Of a DNA stretch of 64,000 nt, positions 18,396-27,405 are shown one piece after another. The stretch's first letter is position 1. The number at the start of each line of letters is the position of its first letter. The notes below the pieces were generated by a model. It saw only the letters and a program-made list of their open reading frames with translations, did not search any database and was not told the DNA's origin. Made by a program: the position numbers and the translations under genes. This stretch comes from Deltaproteobacteria bacterium (lineage in GTDB: Bacteria; CG2-30-53-67), in the NCBI GenBank assembly GCA_013151235.1, contig JAADIO010000005.1:62001-126000 (forward strand), read 5' to 3'.

Positions 18396-19421
18396 CTATT
18401 TTCCAAAGGGACAGACCGGGAAACGGCATTCCGGACAGTTGATGCAGAACCCGCCGTGGCCGAGAGCTGCAATCTGCTCCCGGCCGATACGTTCTCCGGC
18501 AAGAATCCGGGGGAAGAGCAGATCGAAAAGGGTGATGGAGTGGAACATGGCGCAGGCGGGGATTCCGATCACGGGAACCTCCCCGATGTAGGCGACCATC
18601 AGCATCGCCCCAGGGAGGACCGACGCCCCGTAGATGACCGGATCGGCCCCGGCATCCTCTATCGCGTGACAAGTCACGTCGTCGGGATCAACGGACATCC
18701 CGCCGGTCGCCAGGATCAGGTCCGCCCCCTGATCCAGAAGGTCCCGGACCGACTGTGCAATGGCCTCTCTTCTGTCGGGCACGTAGCGGACATCGACAAC
18801 CTCAGAACCGAGCTCCTCCACCTTCCCTTCCACAACGGGACGGAACCGATCCCGGATCCTTCCGGAATAGACCTCATTGCCCGTGATGACAACTCCCACA
18901 TGGGCCTTTCGCAGCGGCAACACTTTCAGAATACCGCCGGCCCCCCGGCAGATCGATTCGGCCTGTTCCACCCGGCCCAGCGGGATCACGAGAGAAATCG
19001 CCCGGGTCCCCGCCACCCGGTCGCCTTTCTTAACCACCGTGTTGTCGTGCCGGGTGGCGCACATGACATCGCCTAAAAGATTAAACCGGTAGAGGGCCGC
19101 CACATCAATCTTCAAAAGTCCGTTATCGGCCGCCCGCAGCTCCACCTTCCCCTCTTTCGGAGAACAGTCGTGTTCAATGCCATCTCCCGCGAGGGCAGAG
19201 GCCAGGCGGAGGGCCGCTTCGTCCTCATGCAGTTCAATGTCGCTGATCTTGAGAACATAGAGGTGTTCCTTCCCGAGATCGCGGAGATGATCAATATCCG
19301 CCCGGGTCACCACATGACCTTTTCTGAAGGCGCGGCCTTTGAAGCGGCCCGGCACAATCTCCGTAATGTCATGGGCCAGAACGGTCCCGATCGCCGCCTG
19401 TAAGGGTAAGACATGAACCAT
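18396..19421 (-). CDS. MoeA-like molybdopterin-binding protein with Cys-rich tail
   Basis: Molybdopterin-binding (MoCF_biosynth fold) protein of 341 aa. The C-terminal half has the family motifs VVITGNEVYSGRI and LILATGGMSVDPDD, and a GIPACAMFH-type segment. The N-terminus differs from canonical MoeA. The last 18 residues form an unusual cysteine-rich end (CINCPECRFPVCPFGK) that could hold a metal or Fe-S cluster. The ATG at 19421 has GGGGAGGAG 7 nt upstream and is preferred over a TTG at 19439. It sits upstream of an FmdE gene and downstream of a multi-cluster ferredoxin, which suggests maturation or sensing of a Mo/W enzyme (inference). Confidence 0.85.
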   Translation of the reverse strand: MVHVLPLQAAIGTVLAHDITEIVPGRFKGRAFRKGHVVTRADIDHLRDLGKEHLYVLKISDIELHEDEAALRLASALAGDGIEHDCSPKEGKVELRAADNGLLKIDVAALYRFNLLGDVMCATRHDNTVVKKGDRVAGTRAISLVIPLGRVEQAESICRGAGGILKVLPLRKAHVGVVITGNEVYSGRIRDRFRPVVEGKVEELGSEVVDVRYVPDRREAIAQSVRDLLDQGADLILATGGMSVDPDDVTCHAIEDAGADPVIYGASVLPGAMLMVAYIGEVPVIGIPACAMFHSITLFDLLFPRILAGERIGREQIAALGHGGFCINCPECRFPVCPFGK

Positions 19422-19512
19422 AATGGTTCTCCTCCCCAATGTTCCCCGGCTTCCTCATGATCAACCATTTCGTGAAAAGACACTGTTCCCTTCCCGGCAA
19501 GGCCGGTCGATT

Positions 19513-20634
19513 TTAACCGGACTTCAGCGAACCGATACACCGGGAACAGGTCTTTCCGGGAATCCCGATAAAAGGTTCCCCGCAAACGCTGCAATACCGC
19601 GCGGAAACCTCGGCAAGCAGGCGCTCCTTTCTCTGCAGCCAGGACGCCAAAGAGATCTGTTCCGAAAAGGTGATCGCCTTGGGGAGACAGGCCTCCCCGC
19701 AAATCCGGCAGCCGACGCAGCCGGAAGGGGTAAGATACAACCGGACGGAGTCCTCTTGCTCCTCCCGCCGGAGCGCCCCGGTCGGGCAGAGGGTCTCGCA
19801 GACATTACACCCGACACAGTTTTCCGAGATCTTCAGATCGAGCGTCGGAAGTATTCCGCCCGGAATCGGTCCCTCCCGCACGGTCCCTAACTGCGCCAAG
19901 AGGGTGAGGAGGAAGAGACGTCGGGGATCTCCTTTTCCTTCCCAGCGCACCTTCCGCGCTTCCCCGACGGTGTCGGGGAACAGGTTCAAGGCGGTCTCCA
20001 TCGTCCGCCTGCGAAAGAGGCCGAAGAACTCTCTCCGCCCCATTCCTTCCGTAACCACGGGGCGAGACTCCCTCTCTGCAAACTTCACAAAGGATTCGAC
20101 CTCAACGATCTCCCCGCCCCAATCCGGAAACCGGGAAAGAAGTTGACACACCTGTTGCAGGGTTTGTCGATACTGTGCCATGGCCGGTTCCAAAGGACAT
20201 TCCCGGCAGTCGATCCGTTTGATCTCGACCCGCCCGCTCCCCCAGACAAAGGGCGCAACCAGAAAGGACGGAGGAAGCCCCGCCAGACAGGGAAGCACCT
20301 GTACCCCTTCGCCGTTCTTCTGCAGATCCATGGCACAGGTGAACCGTACTGATGGACGTCCCGCTGCCTGTTGCTGCAGCAAGGTCCGACGCTTCCGCTC
20401 CCGAACGGAAGAGCATGAAAAAACTCCCGTGGGACAGGCAACCAGGCAGGCCTCGCAACCGGCACAATTCTCCCGGAGAATCACCCGATCCCCCTGAACA
20501 TCCACGGCCTGAACGGGGCAGATGTCGGCACAGACACGGCACTCGCCCCGGGGATAACGGGCACGGATACAACGATGGGACTCCACCCGGAGATCTTGTG
20601 CCGCAACCAGTTTTTCAAACATACGATGGATCAT
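19513..20634 (-). CDS. Multi-cluster ferredoxin-type Fe-S protein with C-terminal zinc ribbon
   Basis: Cytoplasmic electron-transfer or scaffold protein of 373 aa. Cysteine motifs suggest about four [4Fe-4S] clusters: an N-terminal pair (CRVCADICP and CAGCEACLVACP) and a second pair at about 275-330 (CVGCNVCETLCP and CVGCRICGEAC). A Cys-poor middle domain lies between, containing CRECPLEPAM. A final CSVCGEPF...CSRC looks like a zinc ribbon. The start is uncertain, since two ATGs (20634 and 20622) lack a clear ribosome-binding site. It heads the MoeA-like/FmdE/gnd run. The layout suggests a partner for a molybdenum or tungsten oxidoreductase, but no such enzyme is in the window. Confidence 0.8.
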   Translation of the reverse strand: MIHRMFEKLVAAQDLRVESHRCIRARYPRGECRVCADICPVQAVDVQGDRVILRENCAGCEACLVACPTGVFSCSSVRERKRRTLLQQQAAGRPSVRFTCAMDLQKNGEGVQVLPCLAGLPPSFLVAPFVWGSGRVEIKRIDCRECPLEPAMAQYRQTLQQVCQLLSRFPDWGGEIVEVESFVKFAERESRPVVTEGMGRREFFGLFRRRTMETALNLFPDTVGEARKVRWEGKGDPRRLFLLTLLAQLGTVREGPIPGGILPTLDLKISENCVGCNVCETLCPTGALRREEQEDSVRLYLTPSGCVGCRICGEACLPKAITFSEQISLASWLQRKERLLAEVSARYCSVCGEPFIGIPGKTCSRCIGSLKSG

Positions 20635-20838
20635 CTTATATCAGACCATGGCCGGAGATAGACAATCGATGAAAAATCAACCGCCGAATTCCCGATCAAA
20701 GTGTAGACAAAGGGAAAGAAAATTGCAAGTCCTCTTCCGAGTCCTGGAATAAGGATAGGAGGGGCCACTCCACAGATTGCGGTATGGGGCAAATCCCTTG
20801 CAACAGGCTTACGACGCCCGAAAGAGATGAAGACCTGC

Positions 20839-22896
20839 TCAGCCTCTCTCCGGACCGTCCGGAATCGGCTGGTAGAGATACATGCGGTTCTTCCCGTTTT
20901 CCTTCGAACGGTAGAGTGCCTGATCGGCTGCATGGATCAGGGCTTTCACCTTTCGGGCATCCTCGGGATAGGTAGCAAGACCGATGCTGATCGTGAATTT
21001 CCCGAGCGGCTGATTCTCTTCGTAAGGGAAATAAAATTTCTCGACTTCCATTAACAGGCGCTCTCCGATGACAACCGCTTCCCGTTTGGAGGTCTGGGGG
21101 AGAACCACCGTAAACTCTTCCCCTCCGTAACGGGCGACGAAGTCTATATTCCGGATGGTATCCCGCAGCAGGGCCGCTACACTTTTCAAGGCATCATCCC
21201 CGGCAAGGTGCCCATTCTGATCGTTATACCACTTGAAGTCATCCACATCAATCATCATCAGAGACAGCGGATAGCTGTGGCGCTCGGCCCGGGTGATCTC
21301 CTCGGTCACCCGTTCAAAAAAATAGCGCCGGTTGAGAAGGCCCGTCAGATGGTCCGTAATGAGGACCTGTTCCATTTCCTTGGAACGTTCATAGAGTTTC
21401 GTCCGTTCAAGGGCAATCACCGCCTGGGAGGCAAAGATCTTGATGATTTTCAGATCGTCTTCATTGAAAACCTCGCCGCTGATCTTGTCGGTAATATTCA
21501 AGACGCCGATCGGCTCATCCTTCAGGACCAGGGGAATGCTGATAAACGACTTCGTCTTGTAACGCATCTTCTTATGCAGCCCGAGCCTCGGATCCTTTTC
21601 AATGTCCGTCACCAGCAACGGCACGGCCTTTTCCAGCACTTTTCCGGCCACACCCTCCCCTTTTTTGAGATGCAGCGTGCGCGTAAGATATTCGGGGACC
21701 CCCTTGCTCGCCTTGATCGTCAGTTCTTTGGTGACCTCATCGAGGATCATGAGCGAAGCCTGTTCCGCTTTGACCATCTCCGTAGAACGGTTCAGAATCA
21801 GTTGGAACAGGCCGTCCAGTTCCCGGGTCTTCCCCACCTCACGAGTCATCAAACCAAGATTGCTGATTTCCAGGACCCGATTGTCCAGATTCTTGCGAAG
21901 GTCTACATTCTGGATCGCCATCACGGCCAGGTTGCAGAAGGCACGGATCATCGGGATCTCATCTTCGGAAAGGGACGAATTATAAATATTGATCACCCCC
22001 CCGATCTTCCGGCCAAAATGGAGGGGAAAGGTATAGACCTGTTCAATCTTCTCATTAAATCCCGAGCGGGCAATCTGGAAACGATCCCGGGTATAGACAG
22101 GCTTGTGCTCGCGGAAGGCCCGGGCGATAATCCCCTGATCGATGGGCGTGCGGAAATGGGGAAGGTCCCAGGATTCCGGGCCGAAAAAAGACTGCGTCAC
22201 AAGCGACGCCTCCTGTGAGCCGAGAAGCATCAGCGAACACCCCTTCAGATCAAAAAGAATAGAAAGCGAGTTGATGATCAGGCCATAGAGTTCCTGACTG
22301 TCCCGGACCAGGTTCAGATCGTTTCCCAAATGGAAGAGAGTGAGCAGGCGGGAGACATTCCGTCCGAACCGGCGCATCCGGACCGCCGGGGCAATCAGTG
22401 CCTCTCCGAGTAAGGCAAGATATTTCATCGCCTCCCTCAGTTCCTGCATCTTCCCGATTCGCAGCTCTCCGATCGCCTTGAACATCTCTGCATGATCAAG
22501 CTGAAAGGTGTCGGCCATCTTTACGTAACGGGAAATCACCGGCGCATCGGTCAGGATCTTGCCGCCGAAGATCGCTCCGATCACTTCTCCCTGCCGTTTG
22601 AGCGGAACGGAAAAACAGTACAGACCGGCATAACAGCTAAAAAGTTCCGTCCTTCCAGATCGCAGGGACCGGGCGATCCTGCGCCCACAGTGCGCCCGGC
22701 AGCGGGCCAACCCCTTTTGCGACCGGCGGATCAAACGGCAGAGATTCCGCTCCACCATCGGCGGGCCGATCAGCATCCCGTCCGCGCCGATACATTTGAC
22801 CGTCAATCCTGAAATGTGGGCAAACCCCTCGATTGATCTCCTCCAGCTTTCAGAGGTCATCCATTGCTGATAGGTTTTCAGGTTCCGGGAGTCCAT
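20839..22896 (-). CDS. PocR-GAF-GAF-GGDEF diguanylate cyclase
   Basis: Soluble signalling enzyme of 685 aa predicted to make cyclic di-GMP. The N-terminal PocR-type domain (about 10-175) carries several cysteines (CRAHC, FSCYAGLYCF) that may bind a metal or ligand. Two GAF domains follow (about 195-345 and 360-510), then a GGDEF domain (about 525-675) with an intact active site RYGGEEF. The second GAF has the VGEGVAGKV-like pattern (LKKGEGVAGKVLE) seen in many deltaproteobacterial cyclases. It is monocistronic. The GAF-GGDEF part resembles the cyclase at 30633-32069, so the two may share ancestry. Confidence 0.9.
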   Translation of the reverse strand: MDSRNLKTYQQWMTSESWRRSIEGFAHISGLTVKCIGADGMLIGPPMVERNLCRLIRRSQKGLARCRAHCGRRIARSLRSGRTELFSCYAGLYCFSVPLKRQGEVIGAIFGGKILTDAPVISRYVKMADTFQLDHAEMFKAIGELRIGKMQELREAMKYLALLGEALIAPAVRMRRFGRNVSRLLTLFHLGNDLNLVRDSQELYGLIINSLSILFDLKGCSLMLLGSQEASLVTQSFFGPESWDLPHFRTPIDQGIIARAFREHKPVYTRDRFQIARSGFNEKIEQVYTFPLHFGRKIGGVINIYNSSLSEDEIPMIRAFCNLAVMAIQNVDLRKNLDNRVLEISNLGLMTREVGKTRELDGLFQLILNRSTEMVKAEQASLMILDEVTKELTIKASKGVPEYLTRTLHLKKGEGVAGKVLEKAVPLLVTDIEKDPRLGLHKKMRYKTKSFISIPLVLKDEPIGVLNITDKISGEVFNEDDLKIIKIFASQAVIALERTKLYERSKEMEQVLITDHLTGLLNRRYFFERVTEEITRAERHSYPLSLMMIDVDDFKWYNDQNGHLAGDDALKSVAALLRDTIRNIDFVARYGGEEFTVVLPQTSKREAVVIGERLLMEVEKFYFPYEENQPLGKFTISIGLATYPEDARKVKALIHAADQALYRSKENGKNRMYLYQPIPDGPERG

Positions 22897-23268
22897 AAAA
22901 ATCCTTCATTCAACTTCTACACAGAAGAACACACTTGTTTTTTATGCAAATCTCATGCTAATTCAAGCTATTTTTTCGAAAAAGGCTCTATTTTACTTAT
23001 TGTATCGTAAGTTGTCGTTTTTCATACTGAAATCCATATCTTTGGCACAATATATTTGCGACACACAAAACCATTTTATCTGTCATTTGCAACAATGGAA
23101 AAATATTTCCTATAATATGTACTTTTTTTCCACAAAAGATACATTTTTTTCCCATTTCCGACCACTCCCTCATTGGCAAAGACCCAAAAAAAAACCCGCC
23201 AGAAGTATTCCTCTGTCGGGATTGATCCAACGGAATCCAGTACCGGGAAAAAGCCTGTCATGCCACCT
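22897..23268. other. AT-rich intergenic region
   Basis: 372 bp, clearly more AT-rich than its surroundings, with several T-runs and no convincing coding sequence. It holds the terminator of the DUF465 gene (23186-23220) and, on the left, the upstream region of the PocR-GGDEF gene. Confidence 0.5.
23186..23220 (-). terminator. Rho-independent terminator of DUF465 gene
   Basis: On the minus strand CCCG-a-CAGA pairs with TCTG-g-CGGG and is followed by nine T. It lies 48 bp after the stop of the small gene at 23269. Confidence 0.75.
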
Positions 23269-23481
23269 TCAAAACTTGTACAGAAGGAAATGAATCCGGT
23301 CTTTGGCAAAGAGTTTTTCCTTCTGCAATTTTTTCTTTGCAACTTCCTCTTCCACTGTCAGATATTTCAAGCGGTTTAACCCCTCCAGCTTGACCTCCAG
23401 TTCAGAATGTAGATCAACCCACTTTCTAAAATCCTGGTCGGTCCTTTTCAGGTGATCGAAGTGCCTTTCCTTGTCGAACAT
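23269..23481 (-). CDS. DUF465/YdcH-family small protein
   Basis: Helical protein of 70 aa matching the DUF465 pattern: FDKERHFDHLKRTDQDFRKW, a central helix and a charged C-terminal helix (VAKKKLQKEKLFAKDRIHF). Function of the family is unknown. The ATG at 23481 has GGAGGG 6 nt upstream. A longer reading frame to 23619 adds a hydrophobic stretch but lacks a ribosome-binding site, so the short form is preferred. It is followed by its own terminator, so it is a separate unit from rimI upstream or a distal member of that operon. Confidence 0.8.
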   Translation of the reverse strand: MFDKERHFDHLKRTDQDFRKWVDLHSELEVKLEGLNRLKYLTVEEEVAKKKLQKEKLFAKDRIHFLLYKF

Positions 23482-23625
23482 GGCAATCCCTCCATACGGA
23501 AAATATCCTTTCCCATGTGAAAGATGGGAACAGACCTCTGTTGTAATGGAAAGAAGAAAAACGGCAAGAACGACTACATCCATGTTTGTTGATATACCAT
23601 AAAACGGCGTCAAATTCAACTTTCG

Positions 23626-24102
23626 TCAATGTTCGGCCAGAGGCATCCGCATCACCAGTGCATCTTCACTCGTATCCGAATAGTAGCCTTTTCGGACGGA
23701 GACGGTAGAAAAATTCATTTTTTCATAAAGCCTTATCGCCGGTTCATTCCCTTTCCGAACCTCCAGAAAGAGTTGTTTCACCCCTTCGATTGAGGCCCTT
23801 TCTATAAGATTATTTAATAACATTTTCCCGACCCCCCTCCGGCGTCTCCGCTGAACCACAAAAAGATTGGTTAAACAGGCCTCGTCCAGAACCCGGAAGG
23901 CCGTAAGATAGCCGATCAGACCGGAACGATCCTCCGCAACCCGGTTGAGCCCCATCGGGTCCCGGAGCGCCTTCTCAAATGCCTCAAGAGACCAGGAGGT
24001 CAGGAAGGGGGAGCACTCCAACCGGCAAATCCTTCCCGGATCCCCTTGCTCCATCTTGCGGATCTTCAGAGTTTCTTCCTGCATAGCCACTTCCGGTTCC
24101 AT
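23626..24102 (-). CDS. rimI: Ribosomal-protein-alanine N-acetyltransferase RimI
   Basis: GNAT acetyltransferase that acetylates the N-terminus of ribosomal protein S18. It is 158 aa with the acetyl-CoA loop QRRRRRGVGKMLL and the GNAT end pattern ARLYEKMNF-like (AIRLYEKMNFSTVSVRKGYY). It overlaps the 3' end of tsaB, the usual tsaB-rimI pairing. The start may be the ATG at 24102 or the one at 24084; both overlap tsaB and neither has a clearly better ribosome-binding site. Confidence 0.9.
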   Translation of the reverse strand: MEPEVAMQEETLKIRKMEQGDPGRICRLECSPFLTSWSLEAFEKALRDPMGLNRVAEDRSGLIGYLTAFRVLDEACLTNLFVVQRRRRRGVGKMLLNNLIERASIEGVKQLFLEVRKGNEPAIRLYEKMNFSTVSVRKGYYSDTSEDALVMRMPLAEH

Positions 24103-24773
24103 TGCAGTTCCGCCTCGGAACGGCGAAGGTAGCGGGGTGTCAGCTCGGCCGGGGTCAGGGTCCTGCCTTCCCGAAATGCGGCGTAGCCGATCTCGGCAAT
24201 GGATGCCGCCGAGAGATGATTCAGGCTTCCTTCGACAAAAACTGCCTTTGAAACAAGGACCTCCTCCAAAAACGACCGATACCGCAGGGCTCCTTCGCCG
24301 ACGAAGAGTGTCTCTTCCCTCACTTCACGACAAAGATCCTCCGGACGGATCACCCGTTCCTCGGTTTCGGCATAGAGAACCCCATCCCGGTTACGAAAAC
24401 GGGCGGCATAAACCTCGCCTTTACGGGCATCCAGCAGGGCATAGAGGGGAAGTTTGACCGCCGGGAAATGATACGCCAACCCTTCCAGTGAAGAAACGGG
24501 GATCACCGGCTTCTCCCAGGCACGGACAAGACCCTTGGCAGTGGAGACCGCCACGCGCAGCCCGGTAAAAGAACCCGGCCCGACCGAAATCGCCACACCG
24601 GTCAGATCCTCCCCGGAGAGGTTTGTATCGCGAAGAATCGTCTCAATGGCAGGCAACAGTCGCTCACTGTGGGTCCGGCGCAAAACCAGGGAATACTCTG
24701 CAATCAACCCCTCCGAACCGAGGAGCGCAACACTGCTCACCGGGGTGGAGGCTTCAATTCCAAGGATCAACAT
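24066..24773 (-). CDS. tsaB: tRNA threonylcarbamoyladenosine biosynthesis protein TsaB
   Basis: Inactive ASKHA-fold partner of TsaD, needed for t6A37 in tRNA. The N-terminus ILGIEASTPVSSVAL, the HSERLLP segment and GPGSFTGLRVAVSTAKGL are diagnostic. Length 235 aa is typical. It overlaps rimI by 19-37 bp. A WaaP-like kinase gene lies 78 bp upstream on the same strand. Confidence 0.95.
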   Translation of the reverse strand: MLILGIEASTPVSSVALLGSEGLIAEYSLVLRRTHSERLLPAIETILRDTNLSGEDLTGVAISVGPGSFTGLRVAVSTAKGLVRAWEKPVIPVSSLEGLAYHFPAVKLPLYALLDARKGEVYAARFRNRDGVLYAETEERVIRPEDLCREVREETLFVGEGALRYRSFLEEVLVSKAVFVEGSLNHLSAASIAEIGYAAFREGRTLTPAELTPRYLRRSEAELQWNRKWLCRKKL

Positions 24774-24851
24774 CTGATGTTCCCTTCGGGAATTCCCGCA
24801 CTGGCTGTCTCCCGCATTCCCCTGCGAAATCGCTGCCTGTCATAGAACCAT

Positions 24852-25547
24852 TCATTTTTTTCGACGCCTCTTCCATCGGTGCTTCGGGGAGAAGAACCGG
24901 TAGATCGACTGATAGAGTGTACTGCACCGTTCCATGATATTCCGCCGTTCAAGGCTTTCAAGGTCTTCCGCATCGGGGTCTCCCCGGGAAAATCGACGCC
25001 GGATTTTTGAAACCGCCCTCCGATCGATCTCCAGAAACTGTCCGTAGAACCACCGATTGAGCAGGTTCCACCTCGGCCCCCGGATCAGTGAGGCACCGAA
25101 ATCGACCAGGTAGGGTTTGAAATCGGCAGTCACGAGGATATTCTTTTTGTGTTTCAAATCCGAGTGAACCACTCCCCGGACATGAATCTTTTCCACTAAT
25201 TCATTCAGCGTATTAAAAAATGAGGCCGGAAGAGGGGCGTTCCGGGCAAAGGAAGAGAGGGGCTCCCCTGCAATATATTCGCAGAGAAAACCGTCCCGGT
25301 CCAATTTTTTATAGAGGGCGGGAATTCCTTCAAGACCCTGAAGTTTGCGGTAGATCCGATACTCCCGTGCCAACATCCAGCGCCCAAGGAGTATGCGGTA
25401 GATCAGATTTCGTCCGGCAATATCCTTAATGACCGCCGTCTTTCCATTGACCCGGATTCGACGGACCGTCCCCTGATTCCCTCCCCCGATCCGGTCGGTC
25501 TGAAACTGACGGAGATTTCCCCGGTGGACCGAGCTAAAGGCATCCAT
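24852..25547 (-). CDS. WaaP/Kdo-type lipopolysaccharide kinase-like protein
   Basis: Kinase-fold protein of 231 aa. Visible parts are a glycine-rich loop (IGGGNQGTVRRI), an ATP-binding Lys (TAVIKDIAG), the catalytic loop HSDLKHKKNILV and the metal-binding DFG (YLVDFGASL). This pattern fits the WaaP/Kdo kinase group that phosphorylates LPS core sugars, though small RIO-like kinases look similar. The C-terminus is very basic (KHRWKRRRKK), suiting membrane contact. It lies 39 bp downstream of the MglA-like gene, probably in one operon. Confidence 0.72.
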   Translation of the reverse strand: MDAFSSVHRGNLRQFQTDRIGGGNQGTVRRIRVNGKTAVIKDIAGRNLIYRILLGRWMLAREYRIYRKLQGLEGIPALYKKLDRDGFLCEYIAGEPLSSFARNAPLPASFFNTLNELVEKIHVRGVVHSDLKHKKNILVTADFKPYLVDFGASLIRGPRWNLLNRWFYGQFLEIDRRAVSKIRRRFSRGDPDAEDLESLERRNIMERCSTLYQSIYRFFSPKHRWKRRRKK

Positions 25548-25586
25548 GATGTTTCGGCTCCAGGACGCAACGCTCCTTTCGATAGA

Positions 25587-26564
25587 TCATCGATTCCAGA
25601 AAAAACCTTTCTTTCTGCGCTTCTCTTCGAGGAGAATCGGCTCTTCAATCTCGACAGACGGCGCATGTTCCGCGAAGACCCCACCGAGTTTTTCCCGGAT
25701 TTCCAGAAGAAGATTTTCGACCGTTTCATCCCGGGATAACAGGCGATCAAGTTGGGCCTCCATTTTCTGGATCCGGTTCTCGATCTGCAGGACCGAAGCC
25801 GTCAGGGAGTCATCTCCCGCCGGCGGAGCAGCTCTGCCACCGGCTCCGGGGTTCTTCTCGTCCCAACCCACCGGCGAAACCGCCCCTGTACCGGAAGGAT
25901 CGGGAGCCGCTTGATCAACATCCCGCTGCACGGTCTCCATGGGCACGGGTTGTTGCTCCGCTGCCGTCCCGTCCACATCGTGTTTGGAACGAAGAGACTG
26001 CATCAGTTCCCGCGTCACCAGCTTGAACGTTTCCAGAACGCCTTCCCCGGTCAGGGCCACAGCCGTATGGGTCGGTACATTTCTGTTATTAAGCATATGA
26101 TCAAGCTCTTCCACCTCCATGACGTTTGCCAGATCCCGTTTGTTGTACTGAATAACCAGGGGAATCGTCTGAGGATCAAGGCCGTTGGCCAGCAGATTCT
26201 CGCTTAGGTTCTCCAGACTTTCTACATTTTTGTCCGCCATCTCTTTCTGAGAGTCGGCGACAAAGACCACGGCATCCGCCCCTTTCAGGACCAGCCGGCG
26301 CGTTGCATTATAATAGACCTGTCCCGGGACGGTGTAGAGCTGAAATCGGACATTGAACCCCCGGATCTTTCCAAGCTGCACCGGGAGAAAATCAAAAAAC
26401 AGGGTTCGGTCCGTCTCCGTAGCGAGAGAGAGGAGTTTACCGCGCGTATTGGGATTCATCTTGCTGTGGATGTACTGCAGGTTGGTCGTCTTCCCGCAGA
26501 GTCCCGGACCGTAAAAAACGACCTTGGCCGTGATCTCCTTCACCGCATAATTAAAGAGTACCAT
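25587..26564 (-). CDS. mglA: MglA-like small GTPase with C-terminal extension
   Basis: Ras-like bacterial GTPase of the MglA family that sets cell polarity and controls gliding or type IV pilus motility. The N-terminal 195 residues closely follow MglA: VVFYGPGLCGKTTNLQYIHS (Walker A, residues 19-27), the altered switch TVPGQVYYNATR in place of DxxG, and YNKRDL for base recognition. About 130 further residues not found in canonical MglA follow: a Pro/Gly/Ala-rich linker, a predicted coiled coil (about 255-300) and a basic end. A Roadblock protein (possible MglB role) is encoded at 36991. The gene is between a TPR lipoprotein and the WaaP-like kinase. Confidence 0.9.
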   Translation of the reverse strand: MVLFNYAVKEITAKVVFYGPGLCGKTTNLQYIHSKMNPNTRGKLLSLATETDRTLFFDFLPVQLGKIRGFNVRFQLYTVPGQVYYNATRRLVLKGADAVVFVADSQKEMADKNVESLENLSENLLANGLDPQTIPLVIQYNKRDLANVMEVEELDHMLNNRNVPTHTAVALTGEGVLETFKLVTRELMQSLRSKHDVDGTAAEQQPVPMETVQRDVDQAAPDPSGTGAVSPVGWDEKNPGAGGRAAPPAGDDSLTASVLQIENRIQKMEAQLDRLLSRDETVENLLLEIREKLGGVFAEHAPSVEIEEPILLEEKRRKKGFFWNR

Positions 26565-26579
26565 GATCTGCTCCTGTCC

Positions 26580-27404
26580 TTAATGGGTTTGCATCGCACG
26601 TTCCCGGCCCCCCTCCCGGATCAAGGCAACGGCTTCTTTTTCCCGACCCAGCCAGCGGTAAACGGAGACCAGATGGGACCGGATCTCCTCCTGTGCCGGC
26701 GCCCGGCCAAGCGCATTCTGCAACAGTTGAATGGAGCGGTCGAAAACACCCCGTTTGAAATAGATCCATCCCAGGGTATCGAGAAAGACAGGATTCCCCG
26801 GCTCCGCCTTCAGCGCCTCCTTCGCCATCTTCAGCGACTCATTCAGATATTCATTCGATTCCGCATAGGCGAAGGCAAGGTTGTTGTAAAAGAGGGGAAA
26901 GTCTCCCTGAATATCGATCGCCTTACGGAAATGATTCACCCCTTCCTTGATTCGTCCCTGCCTGAGTTCGCAGACCCCCAGCCCGTTCCGAATGTCCGCA
27001 TCATCCCGGTAGGCCTTCAAGATCTCCAGGAACTCCGCATAGGCCTCTTTCGTCTTCCTGCTCCTTAATAATAACACAGCCAGATTCACTCTGGCAATGA
27101 CATAGCCCGGGTTGAGCTCCAGCGCTTTCTCATAGGCACTTTGGGCGGCATCCGGGTCGCCTTCCTTCAGATAGACATTGCCTAAATTATTGAAGACCCT
27201 GGGATTTCGGGAAAACTTCTTCGATAATCGGAGGAGTCCTTCCCCCGCCGCCTTGTAGTTCCCATCGGCATAGAACCGGTTGGCCTCTGCAAAGAGCCGT
27301 GCCGGCTCTGATGCATCGGATACCCCGAAGGCACATCCGCCCAAAAGAACGCCCAGGAGAAGAAACAGGGCCAAACAGACTTTTTTTCCCGACATCCACA
27401 TCAT
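26580..27404 (-). CDS. TPR-repeat lipoprotein
   Basis: Outer-membrane or periplasmic lipoprotein of 274 aa. A signal peptide with lipobox LLGGC is followed by about six TPR units (for example VFNNLGNVYLKEGDPDAAQSAYEKAL and LFYNNLAFAYAESNEY). TPR lipoproteins of this type often assist type IV pilus assembly (PilF-like) or cell-envelope complexes. The ATG at 27404 begins just after the stop of the FecR gene, with GAGG upstream, so the two are coupled. The mglA gene starts 15 bp downstream. Confidence 0.85.
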   Translation of the reverse strand: MMWMSGKKVCLALFLLLGVLLGGCAFGVSDASEPARLFAEANRFYADGNYKAAGEGLLRLSKKFSRNPRVFNNLGNVYLKEGDPDAAQSAYEKALELNPGYVIARVNLAVLLLRSRKTKEAYAEFLEILKAYRDDADIRNGLGVCELRQGRIKEGVNHFRKAIDIQGDFPLFYNNLAFAYAESNEYLNESLKMAKEALKAEPGNPVFLDTLGWIYFKRGVFDRSIQLLQNALGRAPAQEEIRSHLVSVYRWLGREKEAVALIREGGRERAMQTH

Positions 27405-27405
27405 C

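Noticed and set aside
21208-22218. Plus-strand open frame inside the PocR-GGDEF gene
   Set aside because: Mirror of GAF and GGDEF coding sequence.
22897-23268. Small RNA or tRNA in the AT-rich gap
   Set aside because: No cloverleaf, CCA end or conserved T-arm; only the DUF465 terminator is supported.
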